Positions 1 through 13,018 of a stretch of DNA of 60,000 bases are shown in pieces. Below the pieces are notes generated by a model. The model was not told the DNA's origin. It searched no databases and worked only from the letters and a program-made list of their open reading frames with translations. Position 1 is the stretch's first letter; every line of letters starts with the position of its first letter. The position numbers and the translations under genes are program-made. Location: NCBI GenBank assembly GCA_030704615.1, contig CM060733.1, positions 32,676,001 through 32,736,000 on the forward strand. Reading direction: 5' to 3'. Origin of the DNA: Takakia lepidozioides (lineage: Eukaryota > Streptophyta > Takakiopsida > Takakiales > Takakiaceae).

Positions 1-1559
1 CCAAACTCCGAGTCCTGTCAATGCTGCGATGCAGTAAGACATTGAGACTTGATTTTTGTTATGCCATTTTGATTTGCTGTTTGTCTTGTATTACACTTAT
101 CTGTTAAACCGATTGGGTTTCTGTTGGTTTTTCCACTGTCTGTCTGGGCTCTGATGTTGTAGGTTTTGCCTGAATTGCTCTCTACTTGGGAGTTTGCTGG
201 TCTCAGAAAACTTTGCTTTGTAGCATGCAATTGACTTGTGATCACTATTAAGATCGTGAGGTGGATTGTGATCATTACTCACAAGGTCTGATTAGTGTAA
301 GATTTGTATCTGTTGGCCCTCTGATTGGGGCTGGGTAGTGATGAAATCTCATATTCCAGTTTTTGCCCAGGTATTAGAACTTACCTTACTCAACCCTTGG
401 GCCAGGACTTGTCAACTCTGGGAATACGCCCGGCTGGGAACTTTACCTCCCACCTAAACTCCTCTTTCATTCCTTTGCTGATCTCAGAGGAATGGTGAAC
501 AAACCTGTAGCTAAAACTTAAGAACTGGATGTCCAAACAAATGTGGTGACCTGTCCACTCTCTCACCTCGCGAAGTAAGATTGTCATATTTTTCAGTGTG
601 GTGATATCCAGGCTCATGGAGAGAAGAGCAGAGAGAGATGATGTAATGTTAGTCCCCGGAATTCGTTGTACTCATTTATGCTGTTTACAAGATACTGTTC
701 CTTTAGTGTGGGTCTAATCTCTAAACTCTAAACCATCGGTGCCAATTCTACCACTAGTGCCCACAAAGTGTGCCCACTGTCTCTCACATTTAATGAAGAG
801 TAGTACTTGGAGCCTCATTTCAGAGTTTTCAATTTGCTTTTCATGGTCGCTGAATCTGGTGAAACTGCAGGTTTAGGTCTTCTATACATCAGAACCTCGT
901 CGTTGGTGGCAAAACAATTATGTAATGTTGTCAGTTACTAACATAGCCGGATATACCAAGTGAAGGAGCCTGTGCCTTAGGGCCTGGCCGCACAGGGCAG
1001 CACAGACCCGTACCAAGTTTACTATGGGACGAATCTAGAGGTAGAGGGGAGGGTGGAGGGCAGACCACGTGCAGGAGGCGGTTCCCCCCGCAATGGCCGC
1101 ACAGGCCAGCACGTAATGGGATATCATAAAATTTCATCCCACGTTTCATTCTACTTTTACTTCCATGGGAACTTTTCTGGGAACTAATCGCGAACTTTTA
1201 TGCGAACTAATCGCGGCGGTTGCTACGGTGAGAACCGAGCATGTCTGAAGGAGAACACGAAAAGCCAAGGTAACTCCCCGGAGGCAACCCTCCGGAAGAT
1301 CTTCAGCATTTAAGGGACGATCTATCAGGAGCTGCATGGAAGGAGCTAGGCAATCAACATCGAACTTTGGGGGGGTAGCAAAGAATGGAAGAGGTGTTGC
1401 GGGACACCTCTTTTGGGTAAGCATTGCAGAGATTGAGCAGAGAACTTGTCTCATTTTCTGTCTTACCACTGGTTTTTATGTGAATAAAACCAGACTTCTT
1501 CCCATCAGTTGTGCATGCCTGCTGCATTTTACATAACCTGTTACTAGCTAGCAAGGACA
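1..1559. other. No gene recognised
   Basis: Short open frames are present on both strands, but none shows a known motif or paired splice signals. No repeat structure was noticed. Confidence 0.4.
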
Positions 1560-1763
1560 GACATCTTGAGGGAATGCAATCTGCCCCTAGATGATGAGGG
1601 TGCAACTCGAGAAATGGACCCCTCTTCGTACCAGCTTCCTCGTGCAGTAGCTTCCATCACCGAGGAAAGATTACTACTTGAAGGCAGAATGGCCCGCGAA
1701 GACATTCTGGATTATCTAGTGAGGGTTCAGAATGGTAGGTACCGTCGACGCATGGGAATCTGA
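1560..1763 (+). other. Possible short exon of unknown function
   Basis: An open frame of about 65 codons includes DPSSYQLPRAVASITEERLL and MAREDILDYLVRVQN, followed by a possible GTAGGT donor at about 1736. It has a coding-like helix pattern, but I recognise no family and see no partner exons. It could be a fragment of an old gene or a chance frame. Confidence 0.22.
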
Positions 1764-2509
1764 GTGTAATATAAATGTATTCAGACTATATTGAATGTCT
1801 ACATATTGAACTTCTACTCCCCGGCGCTGGGAATTCAAAGGCCATTCCACTATGCACTCAGTCACTCGGTGTCAATGAAGAGGTCTAGAACAACTTCTCA
1901 CTTTCTTTCAAAACTGTACATTTGCTGGTCTCTGCAATCTGACCTCTCTTCCAATGGACCAATTGGGCCGCATATATATGCAGCACCTAAAGTCTCTTCA
2001 GTAGGAAGAGTGTCACAAAACCAGGGAGAAGGCAGCTACAAAAACTCTATGGGGGCAAATCCAACTTTTTCTGGTTTCAATCGCCAAAAGTTGACAAGTT
2101 TTCAGTCTCTTGCCAGATATTGGCTGGTGGCAGGCTTTCTAAAGGGAAAAAGGGATAGAAGATAAGGAGTATTACATAGAATGCTAGTAGTTCTACTGCG
2201 TAGTCCAAATCCTTTCAATATACCCTGTAGAGATTGTGGTGCCTTCTCCCTCTCTTGCAACCAAAGTGGGGATATTTCCCCACAGTGGATGGCAGTGTGA
2301 CCACAGCCAGATATGCCACTTCTATTTTTGATACAGGGTTGTTGTAGCAAGGTTAATCCACATTATGAAACCATAGACTCCGTCCCCCCTTTGGATCAAG
2401 CTCCACCCTTTACCTCATTTAATTTCATATCTTCTAAAGGCATTGGGGAGGGTCAGGGTGGGCTTCCCCAGAGTGACATCCCCCAAAAACCATCGCCAAA
2501 CTGGCAAAA

Positions 2510-3716
2510 TTACAGAAATGAAGTAAAAGCACTGCTGTCCTCCAAACACCATCGACTTGGGCAAGATCGACTCATTAAAAGCAAGTACACAGAGGACAAA
2601 TATCTTGTCAAAGACTCCATTGAGTGGGCCATCATCAGTAAAGCGTTTATCATATTTCCAATATTTTGTGCTTTCTGCACCTCCAATTGGTATAGCCTCT
2701 CCTCCATACTAGCCGAACTTGCTTCTCGCATGGCAAGCCTGGACTCGTGCTCCCTGTCGAGAGCAAGGACATTTGATCTCCATGATCTTTTGTCCGCTTC
2801 CTGAGCCTCCATTCGCCCCATGTAGTCGTTGTTAAAATCTTTAACAAAGTCGACAAGGTTGTCAGTCCCCATTTGCCTTCATTTCCGTCCACTAGAACCT
2901 GGTGTGCCATCGCGGAGGTTGCAGGTGTCTGCTGCTGTGCACTCGAGGACGTAGTGGTTGTCTCCGAGACAGTAGGGGTGCTGGATGGCAGTGTACCAGT
3001 ACCAACAGGGGTGGCCGTGCCTACAAAAGAAGAGGTGCCTGCACGTCCAAATCGTTGTGGGGTGTTGGAAGCCCTCCGATCGGTGTCAACAACTGTGTGC
3101 AAATATTGTCCTCTGCCCAAACCACGGGTCCATTGCATTGTACATGGCCTCAGAAAATTCAAGAGGGAGTCTTCTGGTCCTCGCAATTTCAACCTTTTCC
3201 ACCTTGGACAGCCCCCACCATGGACTACCTCCGCTGGAGCTCAAGTAGTCTTTCAATTTTTTGAATTGCTTCTGCACTGTGTCCCATTTGTTGATAATTT
3301 GCTCCACATCCCTTAGTCTGAATTCTGCAATTCCATGACACCCCTCCATTAGGCTCCTCCAGGCGTCCTTGCCATAGACGAATTTTTCGCTGGTGGCTGT
3401 GTTTGGGTGGTGGCGGTCCTCGTACTCCAACCATTTTTGCTTTATAAGAATGAGGGCTTCTGCTTCTGTCCAATTCGGTCCTCGGACTTTTGCTTGCAGT
3501 GCAGCTCGGCCAGCTCTCCCCCCCGCCTCCCATGACCACGAGCTGGAGCTCCTCCTCTTCCTGTTCCTGCATTGGAGGCAGTTGGTTGACTAAAGGCACC
3601 CACGTCAGGAGCAAGGGTCTCCTCAAATGTGTCACTGGAGTCCGGAAGCTGGGACTCGGTGTAGGCATTATTGACGCCCTCCACATCCTCCATCGCTGAA
3701 CAATATAACTGCACAT
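2510..3716 (-). pseudogene. Broken Myb/SANT-like (trihelix) DNA-binding protein, probably transposon-derived
   Basis: Three overlapping minus-strand reading frames form one protein if two frameshifts are allowed, near 3090-3190 and near 2870. The first part, from 3714, is Ser/Gly-rich. The middle (about 3450-3090) has the Trp/helix spacing of a plant Myb/SANT-like domain: KDAWRSLMEG, VEQIINKWDTVQKQFKKLKD, then SPWWGLS. Next comes a low-complexity Thr/Ser/Pro stretch, then an acidic-basic helical segment (EADKRSWRSNVLALDREHES) typical of a coiled coil. Proteins of this build are encoded beside transposases in PIF/Harbinger elements and also occur as plant trihelix genes. No DDE transposase was recognised nearby. 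The frameshifts indicate decay. The assignment rests on the domain pattern only. Confidence 0.5.
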
Positions 3717-3719
3717 GCA

Positions 3720-4335
3720 GGCAGCAGAGGTTAGTTTAGTTGTCCACCTTGTGAAACGACCATTGACATCCCTTGCTCATAGAATTAACTTCCCAAACAT
3801 ACCAAAGGGAGAGAGGATCTACACAGGGCTTCAAAGTTCCTTTTTAACCTTCGTGATCTAATTCTATTTTTCCTTCAATTGTGCCTTGGTGTACCAAAAA
3901 TTTCCAGGTTTCTGGGGTGCCTGACTGCTAAAGAAGGAAGAGCAAGAGGATGAGGTTCTTAACCCTAAAACTGCAGCAGCCAAGGACTCCACTAACACGA
4001 ATATACTGAGAACCTTTAGTATTAGACTCCTCAATATACTCCAGCAATAAATTAATATGTAAAGTAATATTCAACAAATGTTTGAAGGAAACATGGTTCA
4101 GGCCATCATTATGATGCACAATTCCCCACGGGCATCAAACAAAGATTAGTCCACGAGTGTATACATCTCAGCCTGGAGTTCCCAGGGCACAGCAGCAGCC
4201 CTCACATCAGAGGGCTGGCATTAACACATGAAACCAACAAAGCCATGAGGAAAGCAATGGGCAGCGAAATGAACAGACAATTGTAAGTGATTGTAAAGGA
4301 AAAGCAAAGGAAGCCAGCGAAGCAAGGCAGCTAAC
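3720..4335. other. No gene recognised between transposon remnant and DCP5-like exons
   Basis: Expected downstream exons of the DCP5-like gene (FDF motif, RGG repeats) were looked for on the minus strand and not found. The sequence has no clear repeat. Confidence 0.35.
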
Positions 4336-4721
4336 CTGAAGTGAAATAATGGTAGGGTCAGAAGGTGGTTGTGGCGGTGATGGCGGTTGCAGTGGTGGTG
4401 ACAACTTCACTTGCTCACATCAGGTAACAAAGAGTACCCATTATCAGAGTCAAGTTGGTAAGTTTCATGGATCACTTGGACCTTCCATTGCTAAAGAAGG
4501 GCTGGAGTAATTTATAATTACGCCTTTGGTGATCTCAACACAGTTGCATGATGGCCATATGTAAGCACCATATGTTAAATTTATCCCACATGGCAGAATG
4601 TCTGGAAGTTTGATATCCACCTTGATGTCAGATCCTCGGAAAATGATGTAGTCATAGACTTTGTCACTGGCAGGGATCTGGGGCCCATCCTTCTTGCGGC
4701 CCTCTATCCCAAACAAACGTA
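4336..4721 (-). CDS. DCP5/LSM14-like decapping factor, two exons only
   Basis: Plant DCP5 and animal LSM14/RAP55 proteins promote mRNA decapping and translational repression in P-bodies through an N-terminal LSm domain. Exon 4721-4621 encodes [20 protein letters not shown] then [14 protein letters not shown], matching the second half of that LSm domain. Exon 4413-4336 encodes [20 protein letters not shown] and ends TIISLQ, matching the Pro-rich linker that follows it in plant DCP5. Splice signals are present (TTGCAG before the first, GTTAGC after the second), and the phases agree. The start of the LSm domain and the later FDF and TFG/RGG parts were not found on the minus strand of this window, so this is either a gene with long introns or a fragment. 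A broken transposon gene lies just downstream at 3716-2510. It reads minus, away from L2HGDH. Confidence 0.72.
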
Positions 4722-7670
4722 CTGCAAGCAACCCATCTCCCATAGGTCAGCAGCAAGCTTTGTTGCAAGTAAAATATCACCTTGGCTTATGCGGAAGTCT
4801 CTGACGCAGCACCGTTTCCTTCCATAGTTTATTTGGTGGAACATTAGTGGTCTCTAACATTACACATGCATGGAATGACATGAGCCCTCTATGCAAGGAC
4901 CCTAGGAAGAAGTGACCAGTGACAACTTGTTAACTGGTTGGTTCCTCTGTATTAAGAAGCACTCTACGCAATGAGATACACTTTCGATTCTGCAGTCAGA
5001 ATGACACTTTATGACTTCAGTTGGCATGTATCCAGAACTGTTTACAAGCACTCCATCAGGTAATCAACTGTCCCCCAACACTAGAGATCACTGGCATACT
5101 TATACCACTCCCATGGTAAACTCAAACCGTGTATACAAAGATACACGTAAGAGATACTCTACTTTTACCCTAACCAATCTTATTTGAGAGTCACTTCACT
5201 TGGCAGGGGAACAAAGGAATTAACTCAAGTGCAAATCAGTAGTCCCAACACAGATCGACAACTTTCAATCACACACAAGCTCATAAGGTTCAAAGACTAA
5301 CATGTTACAGCGTGCTACTCAAAGTAGGTAACACCACACGGTCACAAATGACACATGTTACCCTCCTCAAAGTACAGCTGAACGCAATATCTCCCAACCA
5401 AATTACAGAGAGGGGACTGATGGAGCCAACTAGAAACAACCAGGTATTGACTAATTCCCAATCTTCTGAGATGGATCCATAAACATGATTTCTAGAAAAT
5501 TGCAGAAGTACTTATGCACATTGGATTGAGAACAGACTGAAACAAAGTAACACATCATACCAAAACTGCAAATCCAAAATCAAGTGTGGCAAAACATGTG
5601 CACTTTCTCCCTACCCTTCCCTTGCTTTCCTTCACACATAGATTGCTTTGGAAGTATGGTATAAGACTGTCTGACAGCACCTACACAGAGACTGGCACTT
5701 GAGACAAGAACGAAAAGAACCCAGTTGTGCCTAACAAATACATAATCATATAAGTCACAGATTCGAGGGTCTCGGAAGAGTAGGAAAACAGCTGCATAGA
5801 GAAAAGATTTCCCCACCAATCGGGTCCTGTTACCATAGCATGAGACCCTGAAAAGAGAAGCTACCAAGTAACTTGTACAAAAGGAACTTCGCACATCTAG
5901 ATATCTAGCGCAAGACAAGAACTGAAGAACTACTCGTCAGGGTGCTCCAGCAAAGAACTCCGGGTGAAAGTCTTGGCGTGTCATGAAGCAAATGAGAAAA
6001 CTTCAAGCACCATAGCAGTCATGAAACGTGACACTGTCAACATAGACTTCATTCATTCTTTGATATCTACTGAACAAAAAAAGGGTCTCAACTGCATCAA
6101 GGAGCATTCCTAACCCCACTACTTGACAGTATTGAAATTATTCTGTGTGAAGCACACATGGCAAATTCCAATCACATGCTTTCAATTATGAAATGGAGTC
6201 CCTTAGCATGTGGAACCAAGATCAAGAACACTGTACGCAGGGGAAGGTACGACAGGTGGCACTTGGGACATACACAGCAGTGTTGAAGCAACATGAGAGG
6301 ATTATAGATTTTAAACAAGCCTTGCAACAAGAGAGTCGTGCAGCCCAGAACAATTTTCACACACAAAGAGCCACCTCTCACAGGAGGGTGACCACTTACA
6401 CTGGAATTCCTCTGAACAAGATCACCCCCTCGTGTTCTCAACAAGGCCAGAGGTTTGAAGAGCATCCCTTCATGCTGAAGAATTTACAGGTAAAGCCTGT
6501 GTTAGATCCTTATGCAGATCAACTACAAAAATGTACTTTTGACATGCACAAGGAAATTACCCAACGAGTTTGGGCCAACTGATCAATAGTGTCTACTTCC
6601 GGAAGAAACCCAGCTGACAGCTCTGCATACTGATCATCAAAGGACAAAAGCCTCACAAGTGAAGGAGCCCACTTCCAAGATCCAAAGACCTATATTTTCC
6701 CACGCAGTATGCACAACCTACATTTCATCAGTTGAAGTCATGCACTTGGAAAATGAGTAAGACGTATTTTTGCAACCCTGACTATATTCCTGAAGCTCAG
6801 AACATCCTTCAATAGAGAAAAAGTTAGTTGAAACCACAAAACTCCACATTCACTATTCTTGGAAGTCCCTGGGTTTTTCCATTTAGTGCATGCACCAGAA
6901 TTGAATGAGCTCTCCCTCCATCTCTCTCTCTACATTTCAGGTACGTCCCACTGCTGGAGCAATCCCCTCACAAAGGTATGTACTTTATGTTCCCCCTTGT
7001 TCGGTCCGAACTGGACGCGGGGCTATGGCCACAACCCACAGCAAACGTTTTATGAGTACATTCTGTCTCTCATGTATAGCATGCCAATTTGTGGCAACTG
7101 CTTGATACAGCAGCAGCAGCAACAGCAGTTGGTCGTTAGACAAACCAGATCACTAAGGCGCAAACAGACACACAGCGTGAAAGGTGACAAAGGCTCCAAA
7201 AATCGACGCACCAGGCAGTTTGTGAACCTCTATCCACTCCATTGTTGGAAGCTCCAGCTCCCATATCCGGATGCTCGCAGTCTTGCGAAGCGTCAGCACT
7301 AAGCCGCTGTGCCTTCCTCTCCGCCCCAACGTTCCCTATGCCAAGTTCCCACGATGATAGAAGAATTCGGAGCGTGGAATCCATCGACTTTCATCCAGAT
7401 AGTTTGATATTTCCCGCAAACGGACCTCCAACTGTAGAGTTGGTATCCCACGATTCTAACGAAATTTCCGATATTTCCGTATTTTACGCGACGGAGATTC
7501 TCTCTGCGGCCCCCGTTAAGCGGGAAGTGGGGGTTAGCTGGCCGATTGCGGCCAGGCCCTTAGCTTGTCATCCACGGGTGCCTCATGCATCCATCCGGTC
7601 ATTGTAGTTTCATCCGAATGAAAGGCTGGGGGGCGTTTGATGGTTCCAATTTGGAGCTCGTTGGTCTGCA
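4722..7670. other. Long interval upstream of L2HGDH without a recognised gene
   Basis: It should hold the 5' exons of the DCP5-like gene if that gene is whole, but I could not find the start of an LSm domain. The only distinct item is a short CAG/CAA run at 7108-7127. The last 300 bases are richer in G+C, as expected for the promoter and 5' leader of L2HGDH. Confidence 0.35.
7108..7127. repeat. CAG/CAA microsatellite
   Basis: About seven tandem CAG/CAA triplets. They are not within a recognised coding exon. Confidence 0.8.
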
Positions 7671-10600
7671 ATGGCGTTTGCTTCCGGATCGAAAGCTTCG
7701 TCGAGGCTGAAGCCTGTGCTCACACTACAAACATCTTGGGCACGATGTGTCTCTTCATCTCCCTCACAAAAGTATTGTAGCGGCTTTGCAGAAGTCGGGT
7801 TGTTGCCTTGTGGAATGGCCACAGGCAGCTCCCACTCAGCCACTGCGGAGAAGCGGCAAGTTCGTGAGGATCCGCACCGAAGTCCCCTTATCAGCAACAA
7901 GCAACTGGTCGGTATCTAGCAGCAATCTGGAGACTCTAAATTTTGGCTACTCACTTAAAGAAAAGTTTTCTTTCCTTCGTTGATTGTGATCTGATGCTGA
8001 TCTGATGATGGGTTCTCATTATTTGCTTCCCATTCAGCTGTACTCGATGTGATCAATCCTCATAATAAGACTTAGACTGGAAACGTCGTGCGCCTAAAGG
8101 GACTTGGCAATTGCCATACCGCAGCACTGTCAATCCACACGTATAGTATCTGTTGTTTTGGCAAGAAAATGGTTATTTCTACTTTCTTTTATTTCATGTG
8201 GCTGCTTCTCCCCATGGTGACAGGGGTTTCATCTGTTGTACGGTAATGATGGTCGAAAGTTCACGAGATTGCAATCAACTCAGTCCAAGGCGGTGCCCAG
8301 GGAGAGAGTGGAGTGTGTGGTTATAGGGGCGGGAGTAGTGGGGCTTGCAATTGCTAGAGAGCTGGCTGTGGCGGGCAGAGAGGTGTGGGTGATAGAGGGA
8401 GATTCAGACATTGGGACTGGCACGAGCTCTCGCAACAGTGAGGTCGTCCATGCGGGCATCTACTACCCTCAGGGTTCTCTCAAGGTCCGGATGGTGCCAT
8501 GTAGGTGTTTTTTTCCTCTGTTCTGCATCCTCTCGCTTGAAATTACGTTGGGATGTCATTTGATCTGTGACCAGCGGTGCCAGTCACAAGGCTTTATTGT
8601 GAATGACTTATAAGCTACAGCGATGGGTCTTTATTCTGGATGCAGCGTCCCTAGTGTTGATCATACGAAAGCAACTCAGCTTAATGGATTGGCCACAAAC
8701 ATTGGTTCTATTGCAGCTTTGCTTGTTCTGTGAGTGACCTCCAGTGACGCCCAAGCTTTTCGTCTCCATCACCTACAAAATTTCTGAACAGATTTCATGT
8801 TTCTGTTCCACTTTGCACAAGACCAGTTTGTTGAGTTGCAAGTGATCATCATCCGTTATAAATTCCACTGCAGGCAAAGCTATGTGTGGAAGGGCGGAAA
8901 GCTCTATACACTTTCTGTGAAGAACATGGGGTTCCCTATAAGAAGGTAGGGAAACTAATTGTGGCAACCCAGACCCACCAAGTTCCGGTCCTGGAAAATT
9001 TGGCTTTGGTGGGGAAAGGCAATGGTGTGCCGGATCTACTCCTAATGGAAGGGTCCAAGGTTCAAGAAATGGAGCCTCAATTGCAGTGTGTGAAAGCGTT
9101 GAGGTCTCCTTCAACTGGAATTCTGGACAGTCACTCTTTCATGCTTGCTTTACAGGTGTACTTTTAAGTTCCGAAGGTCCCTATTTCACTTGATGTTGAT
9201 CATTGAATTTATTTTAGCTCCTATATTCGGGACCGATATGATTAATGCAGTATGGGAACCTGGCAGGTGAATGACTGTTACTGTGCTTGGGTATGATCTG
9301 TGTCCTTTCTCGAGATGAAGGAAAGGATAGCAGGTGTACAATGTGTCTTGCACTAACCATTACTTCTGACGTTTGCTGGGCTCCCAGGCAGATGCAGAAG
9401 AGCATGGGGCCTCCTTTGCATTCAACACCTCATACTTCCGAGGTGAGATTACAAAAAGGAATATTGAGATACATGTCGGTAATACAGAGGGCCTTACAGC
9501 TTCAAGCCTTTCATCTGGTTCGGGTTCCTTCCACCCTTTTCTTCTGTTTTTAAATACAGCAGATGCAAATACATTTTGAATGGATACATGCATATATTCT
9601 TGTAGAGTGGCATCTAAGAAATAGAATTCCATACAATGTTTTTTGACCATCATTCTTCACACCCGTAAGGAACCATATGTTTTCCAGCCTGTATGTGCGA
9701 AGTTTTGTGGCTATCAAACTTGATTGAACTGCTCCTTTGCTTGTGATTTTAATCATTGACTGGCTGTGACCATTGTACAGGGGAAGGCATTGAAGTGATT
9801 TTGTGTGCCAATTACGTGGTAAATGCTGCGGGTCTCTGTGCCCAATCAGTTGCAAGAAGATTTAAGGGCTTTCCGGAAAATATGATTCCTGAGACCCATT
9901 TGGCACGTGGGTGCTATTTTACCTTGTCAGGGGTGAGGTCACCCTTTTCGCATTTGATTTATCCAGTGCCGGAAGAGGGAGGGTTAGGGGTGCATCTGAC
10001 GATGGATCTCGGGGGTCAAGTCAAGTTTGGTCCTGATGTTGAGTGGCTGCCAAATGTCAGGGAGAACAGTACCTTCATGAGCCAGTAGGTTGATCTCCTC
10101 TGTCACTCATCTTTTTTCTTGCTTGTTTCAGTTCCCTTGTCATCCAAGGCTTGTTTTAGGTGTCAAAGTCCGTGTCTAGGGTGTACTAAGTTTCATGTCT
10201 AGTCATGGACTACTTGTGCAGGTTTGACTATACAGTAGACCCTAAGAGGGCTGACAAGTTCTATCCAGAAATACGCAAGTATTATCCATCGTTGCCTGAC
10301 GGAGCATTGCAACCGGACTACTCTGGCATTCGGCCAAAAATCTCTGGTCCTGGCCAACCATCATCTGACTTTGTAATACAGGTCCCCTCTCTTCTCTCAC
10401 ACCTTTCTGTGCATTTTTCCTGATGGGCTGAAACCCAGGAACTAATACACGCCCTTGGCACCCCACATTCCCAGGGAGGGTGATGAAGTGCATAATCTGT
10501 GCATTTGGAGTGACGCCTTGCATGGATGCATTTTTATAATTGTCACGAGCATTGTGTGACATGATCCATTTCTTGCTTGGATCGGGGTTTTGTACATTCC

Positions 10601-10810
10601 TCACTCAAAAATTACGTCCAAAATGTAATGTCCACTCCAGTTTGGTCATGCTGAGGAGTGGTGTTCTTGGGGTTGTTGGATGTCAAGGGTGAAAAGAGCC
10701 ATGGAGTTGCAGGCCTGGTGCAGATGTATGGGATTGAGTCGCCTGGTCTCACTGCTTCCTTGGCAATTGCAAAGTTGGTCCATGACATGTTATGTGCTCA
10801 AGCTTCTTGA
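7671..10810 (+). CDS. L2HGDH: L-2-hydroxyglutarate dehydrogenase, complete, seven exons
   Basis: FAD-dependent enzyme that oxidises L-2-hydroxyglutarate to 2-oxoglutarate in mitochondria, a metabolite-repair step. Exons: 7671-7907, 8224-8484, 8874-9155, 9388-9517, 9781-10084, 10222-10381, 10688-10810. The total is 1497 nt, or 498 residues, close to the plant family length. Exon 2 carries the dinucleotide-binding motif [14 protein letters not shown] and [15 protein letters not shown]. Exon 5 carries [10 protein letters not shown] and [13 protein letters not shown]. Exon 6 carries YPEIRKYYP and YSGIRPK. Exon 7 carries [14 protein letters not shown] and stops with TGA at 10808. Exon 1 reads [20 protein letters not shown], rich in Ser/Arg/Lys as expected of a mitochondrial presequence. 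The 7907 donor (CTG/GTCGGT) is chosen only because it keeps phase. The exon 4 end is also tentative, because an earlier GTAATA donor at 9480 would give a shorter loop. Exon 5 must splice at CA/GTAGGT (10085), since reading on meets TAG. Confidence 0.94.
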
Positions 10811-11930
10811 CAAAAAGACAGGCTTGGTAGAACCAATCAATGTCCCTTTCTAGGGCTCACTGCCAGAGAAAAGCAGGCCTCAAAAATGTAACTGTTACAA
10901 ATAATTTCTTGAGTGCTGTTGGTAGGGTAAAGAGGATAGCAGAAGGCTATACTCAGCACATCCAACAGGCACGTTCCTGGGCGCCACTATAGGGTCTCTA
11001 ATCGTTCTTATGTCTGTGTGCCATACTCTCCATATTTTTGTTTGCTTTCAAGTATATCCTCTACCTTATAGCAAGGGTCATGTGTCAAATCCTGTGCTTC
11101 TTTGTGTCATCCGCCTTAACATGTGCCTTTTGTTGCCAGGAGTGTCAGCATGTCATTTAACTTAAGTTGTTGGATTGTTGCAAGTACCACTAAAATGGAC
11201 ATGGCTGTGGGGTGTGCCAGTCCCTAAGTTTTAAGTCATGTCATGTCCTTTCCGAGCTCTTCTTACCTGAGAGACCTGGGCAATCAGCTTCTTGTATCGG
11301 CCCTGGAGTTCGATTCTCTGCATGCAACTTCACGTTCTGGTAGGTAAGGTATGATATTACTCCGATCATCCCCAGCTCAAACTCAGATCCTGCCACACAA
11401 CGAAGCCGTGGAAGCTAAATCCACACCTTTCTCCATGAGGAAAAGAGGGGTATGGATACAAGGGGAGAGAGGTTGACCTTCGGTTAGCGCTGTAGAGACC
11501 TTAAAGAAATACTAGAGGTGTTGAAGTAGTGTGAGGTGCCATGGGGACAACGAGAATCAATATATGAAGCGAGACGTTTGTTTGTTTGTTTGTGTGTTTT
11601 GTTTTGTTTTGTAGCGTCGTTGAGATCTCCCAAACTGCGGGGCCCCAGCCGTGGTGCTTGGTGCCGTTGGAAAGCCCTCGATGAGGAGGGGTGCACCGGC
11701 TTGGTCTCATGATTTTTGGACCTGCGATGTGGGAGATATGGAATTTCAAGTACTTTTGGTCTCTAGAAATTCGGGAAAAATAGCAAAGTGGGCTTTTTTG
11801 GAGCAATGATTGGCCCTTCAAGTGGGAGATTTGGAATTTCAAGTACTTTGGGTCGTTGGAAATTCGCGAAAAATAGCAAAGTGGATATATCAATATATGA
11901 AGCCACTTTGCAAAAATAGCAAAGTGGGCT
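10811..11930. other. L2HGDH downstream region, no gene
   Basis: Probably contains the L2HGDH 3' UTR. At 11308-11318 GAGTTCGATTC resembles a pol III B box, preceded by a tRNA-like stretch, perhaps a SINE head. A (TTTG)n/(TTTTG)n microsatellite lies at about 11577-11612. At 11737-11930 a phrase with GGAATTTCAAGTACTTTTGG is repeated twice and blends into the satellite-like block that follows. Confidence 0.4.
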
Positions 11931-12840
11931 TTGGGATTGCACCTGGACTTAGGCGACATTGGACACTGGAGGTCGCACTTGGGCCTCTACATGGGAAACT
12001 CACATGGATACATATATGGAGATTGCACTCAAGCTTAGATTCCATTCTTCACACATGGGCCAATGGCACAAGCTACCCTTATATCTCCCAAGCAATGGGG
12101 TCTCTGGATAAATAGGGGATTGCACTTGGTCTTATTGTGTATCAAATTTCAATTTTTCACACATTGGCCGACGGCATAGGCTACACTAGAAGTTGCATTT
12201 GGGTCTCGACATAGGAGGCGCACTAGAGTAGAGGTCGCATTTGGGCCTTGAATAGGAGACGCACTGGGTTTTAGATTTCAATTCTTCACACGTGGGCCAA
12301 CGGCACATGCATGTGCCACCCCAGAGGTCACATGTGGGCCTCGACATAGGAGATGCAGTGGGATACATAGATAGTGGGATACATAGATACGTAGAAGATC
12401 TTGCACTTGGGCTTAGATGACACTGGACACTTGGGCCAATGACATATGTGTAGGGGAAGGCCCTTGGCCGAGGGCATTCCACGATTTAAGGGTTGCCTGC
12501 CGAGGGGCATGTTTGGGAGTTTTTGTCCAATTTGGAGAATGTTCTTCCAATTTGAGAGTGAGTATTTCGAGGCATATGTCCGTCAAGGAGGGACCTTGAA
12601 TCATATAGGAAATTTTTTGGCAGTTCTTTACGCTACCCTAGAGGTCGCACTTGGGCCTTGACATAGAGACACACTTGGATACATAGGAGATTGCACTTGG
12701 ACATAGATGACATTGGACAGTTGGGCCAACGGCACAGACTACCGTAGATTTCCTAAAGAGGGGGCTCTTTGGATACATAAGGGATTGCGCTGGGACATAG
12801 ATGACACTGGACACTTGGGCCAATGACACATGCTACCCTA
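11930..12840 (+). repeat. Decayed long-period tandem repeat
   Basis: Phrases such as GAGGTCGCACTTGGGCCT, CGACATAGGAGACGCAC, GGATTGCACTTGG, CTTAGATGACACTGGACAC and TTGGGCCAATGACACATGC recur in the same order about five times with variable spacing. The unit is roughly 150-200 bp and the copies are strongly diverged. No conserved reading frame runs through it. Confidence 0.65.
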
Positions 12841-13018
12841 GTATTGATACGAACTTCCACCCCATTCAATACACAATGAAAGTAAATGATCATTCTTTAT
12901 GGCCCATGTGGAAAATAGGGACAAAAGCTTGCATAAGTCATTGTGCCATTAACTTGGAGACTGGTTGAGGTATTTCTAGGTAGAACTCAAAATAATGTCC
13001 TAGTAATATTTGCACACA

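Noticed and set aside
6172-6582. Opposed open frames on both strands
   Set aside because: No motif, and the frames overlap each other; likely chance.
9550-9855. Minus-strand 101-codon frame within L2HGDH
   Set aside because: Antisense to an intron and the start of exon 5; no motif.
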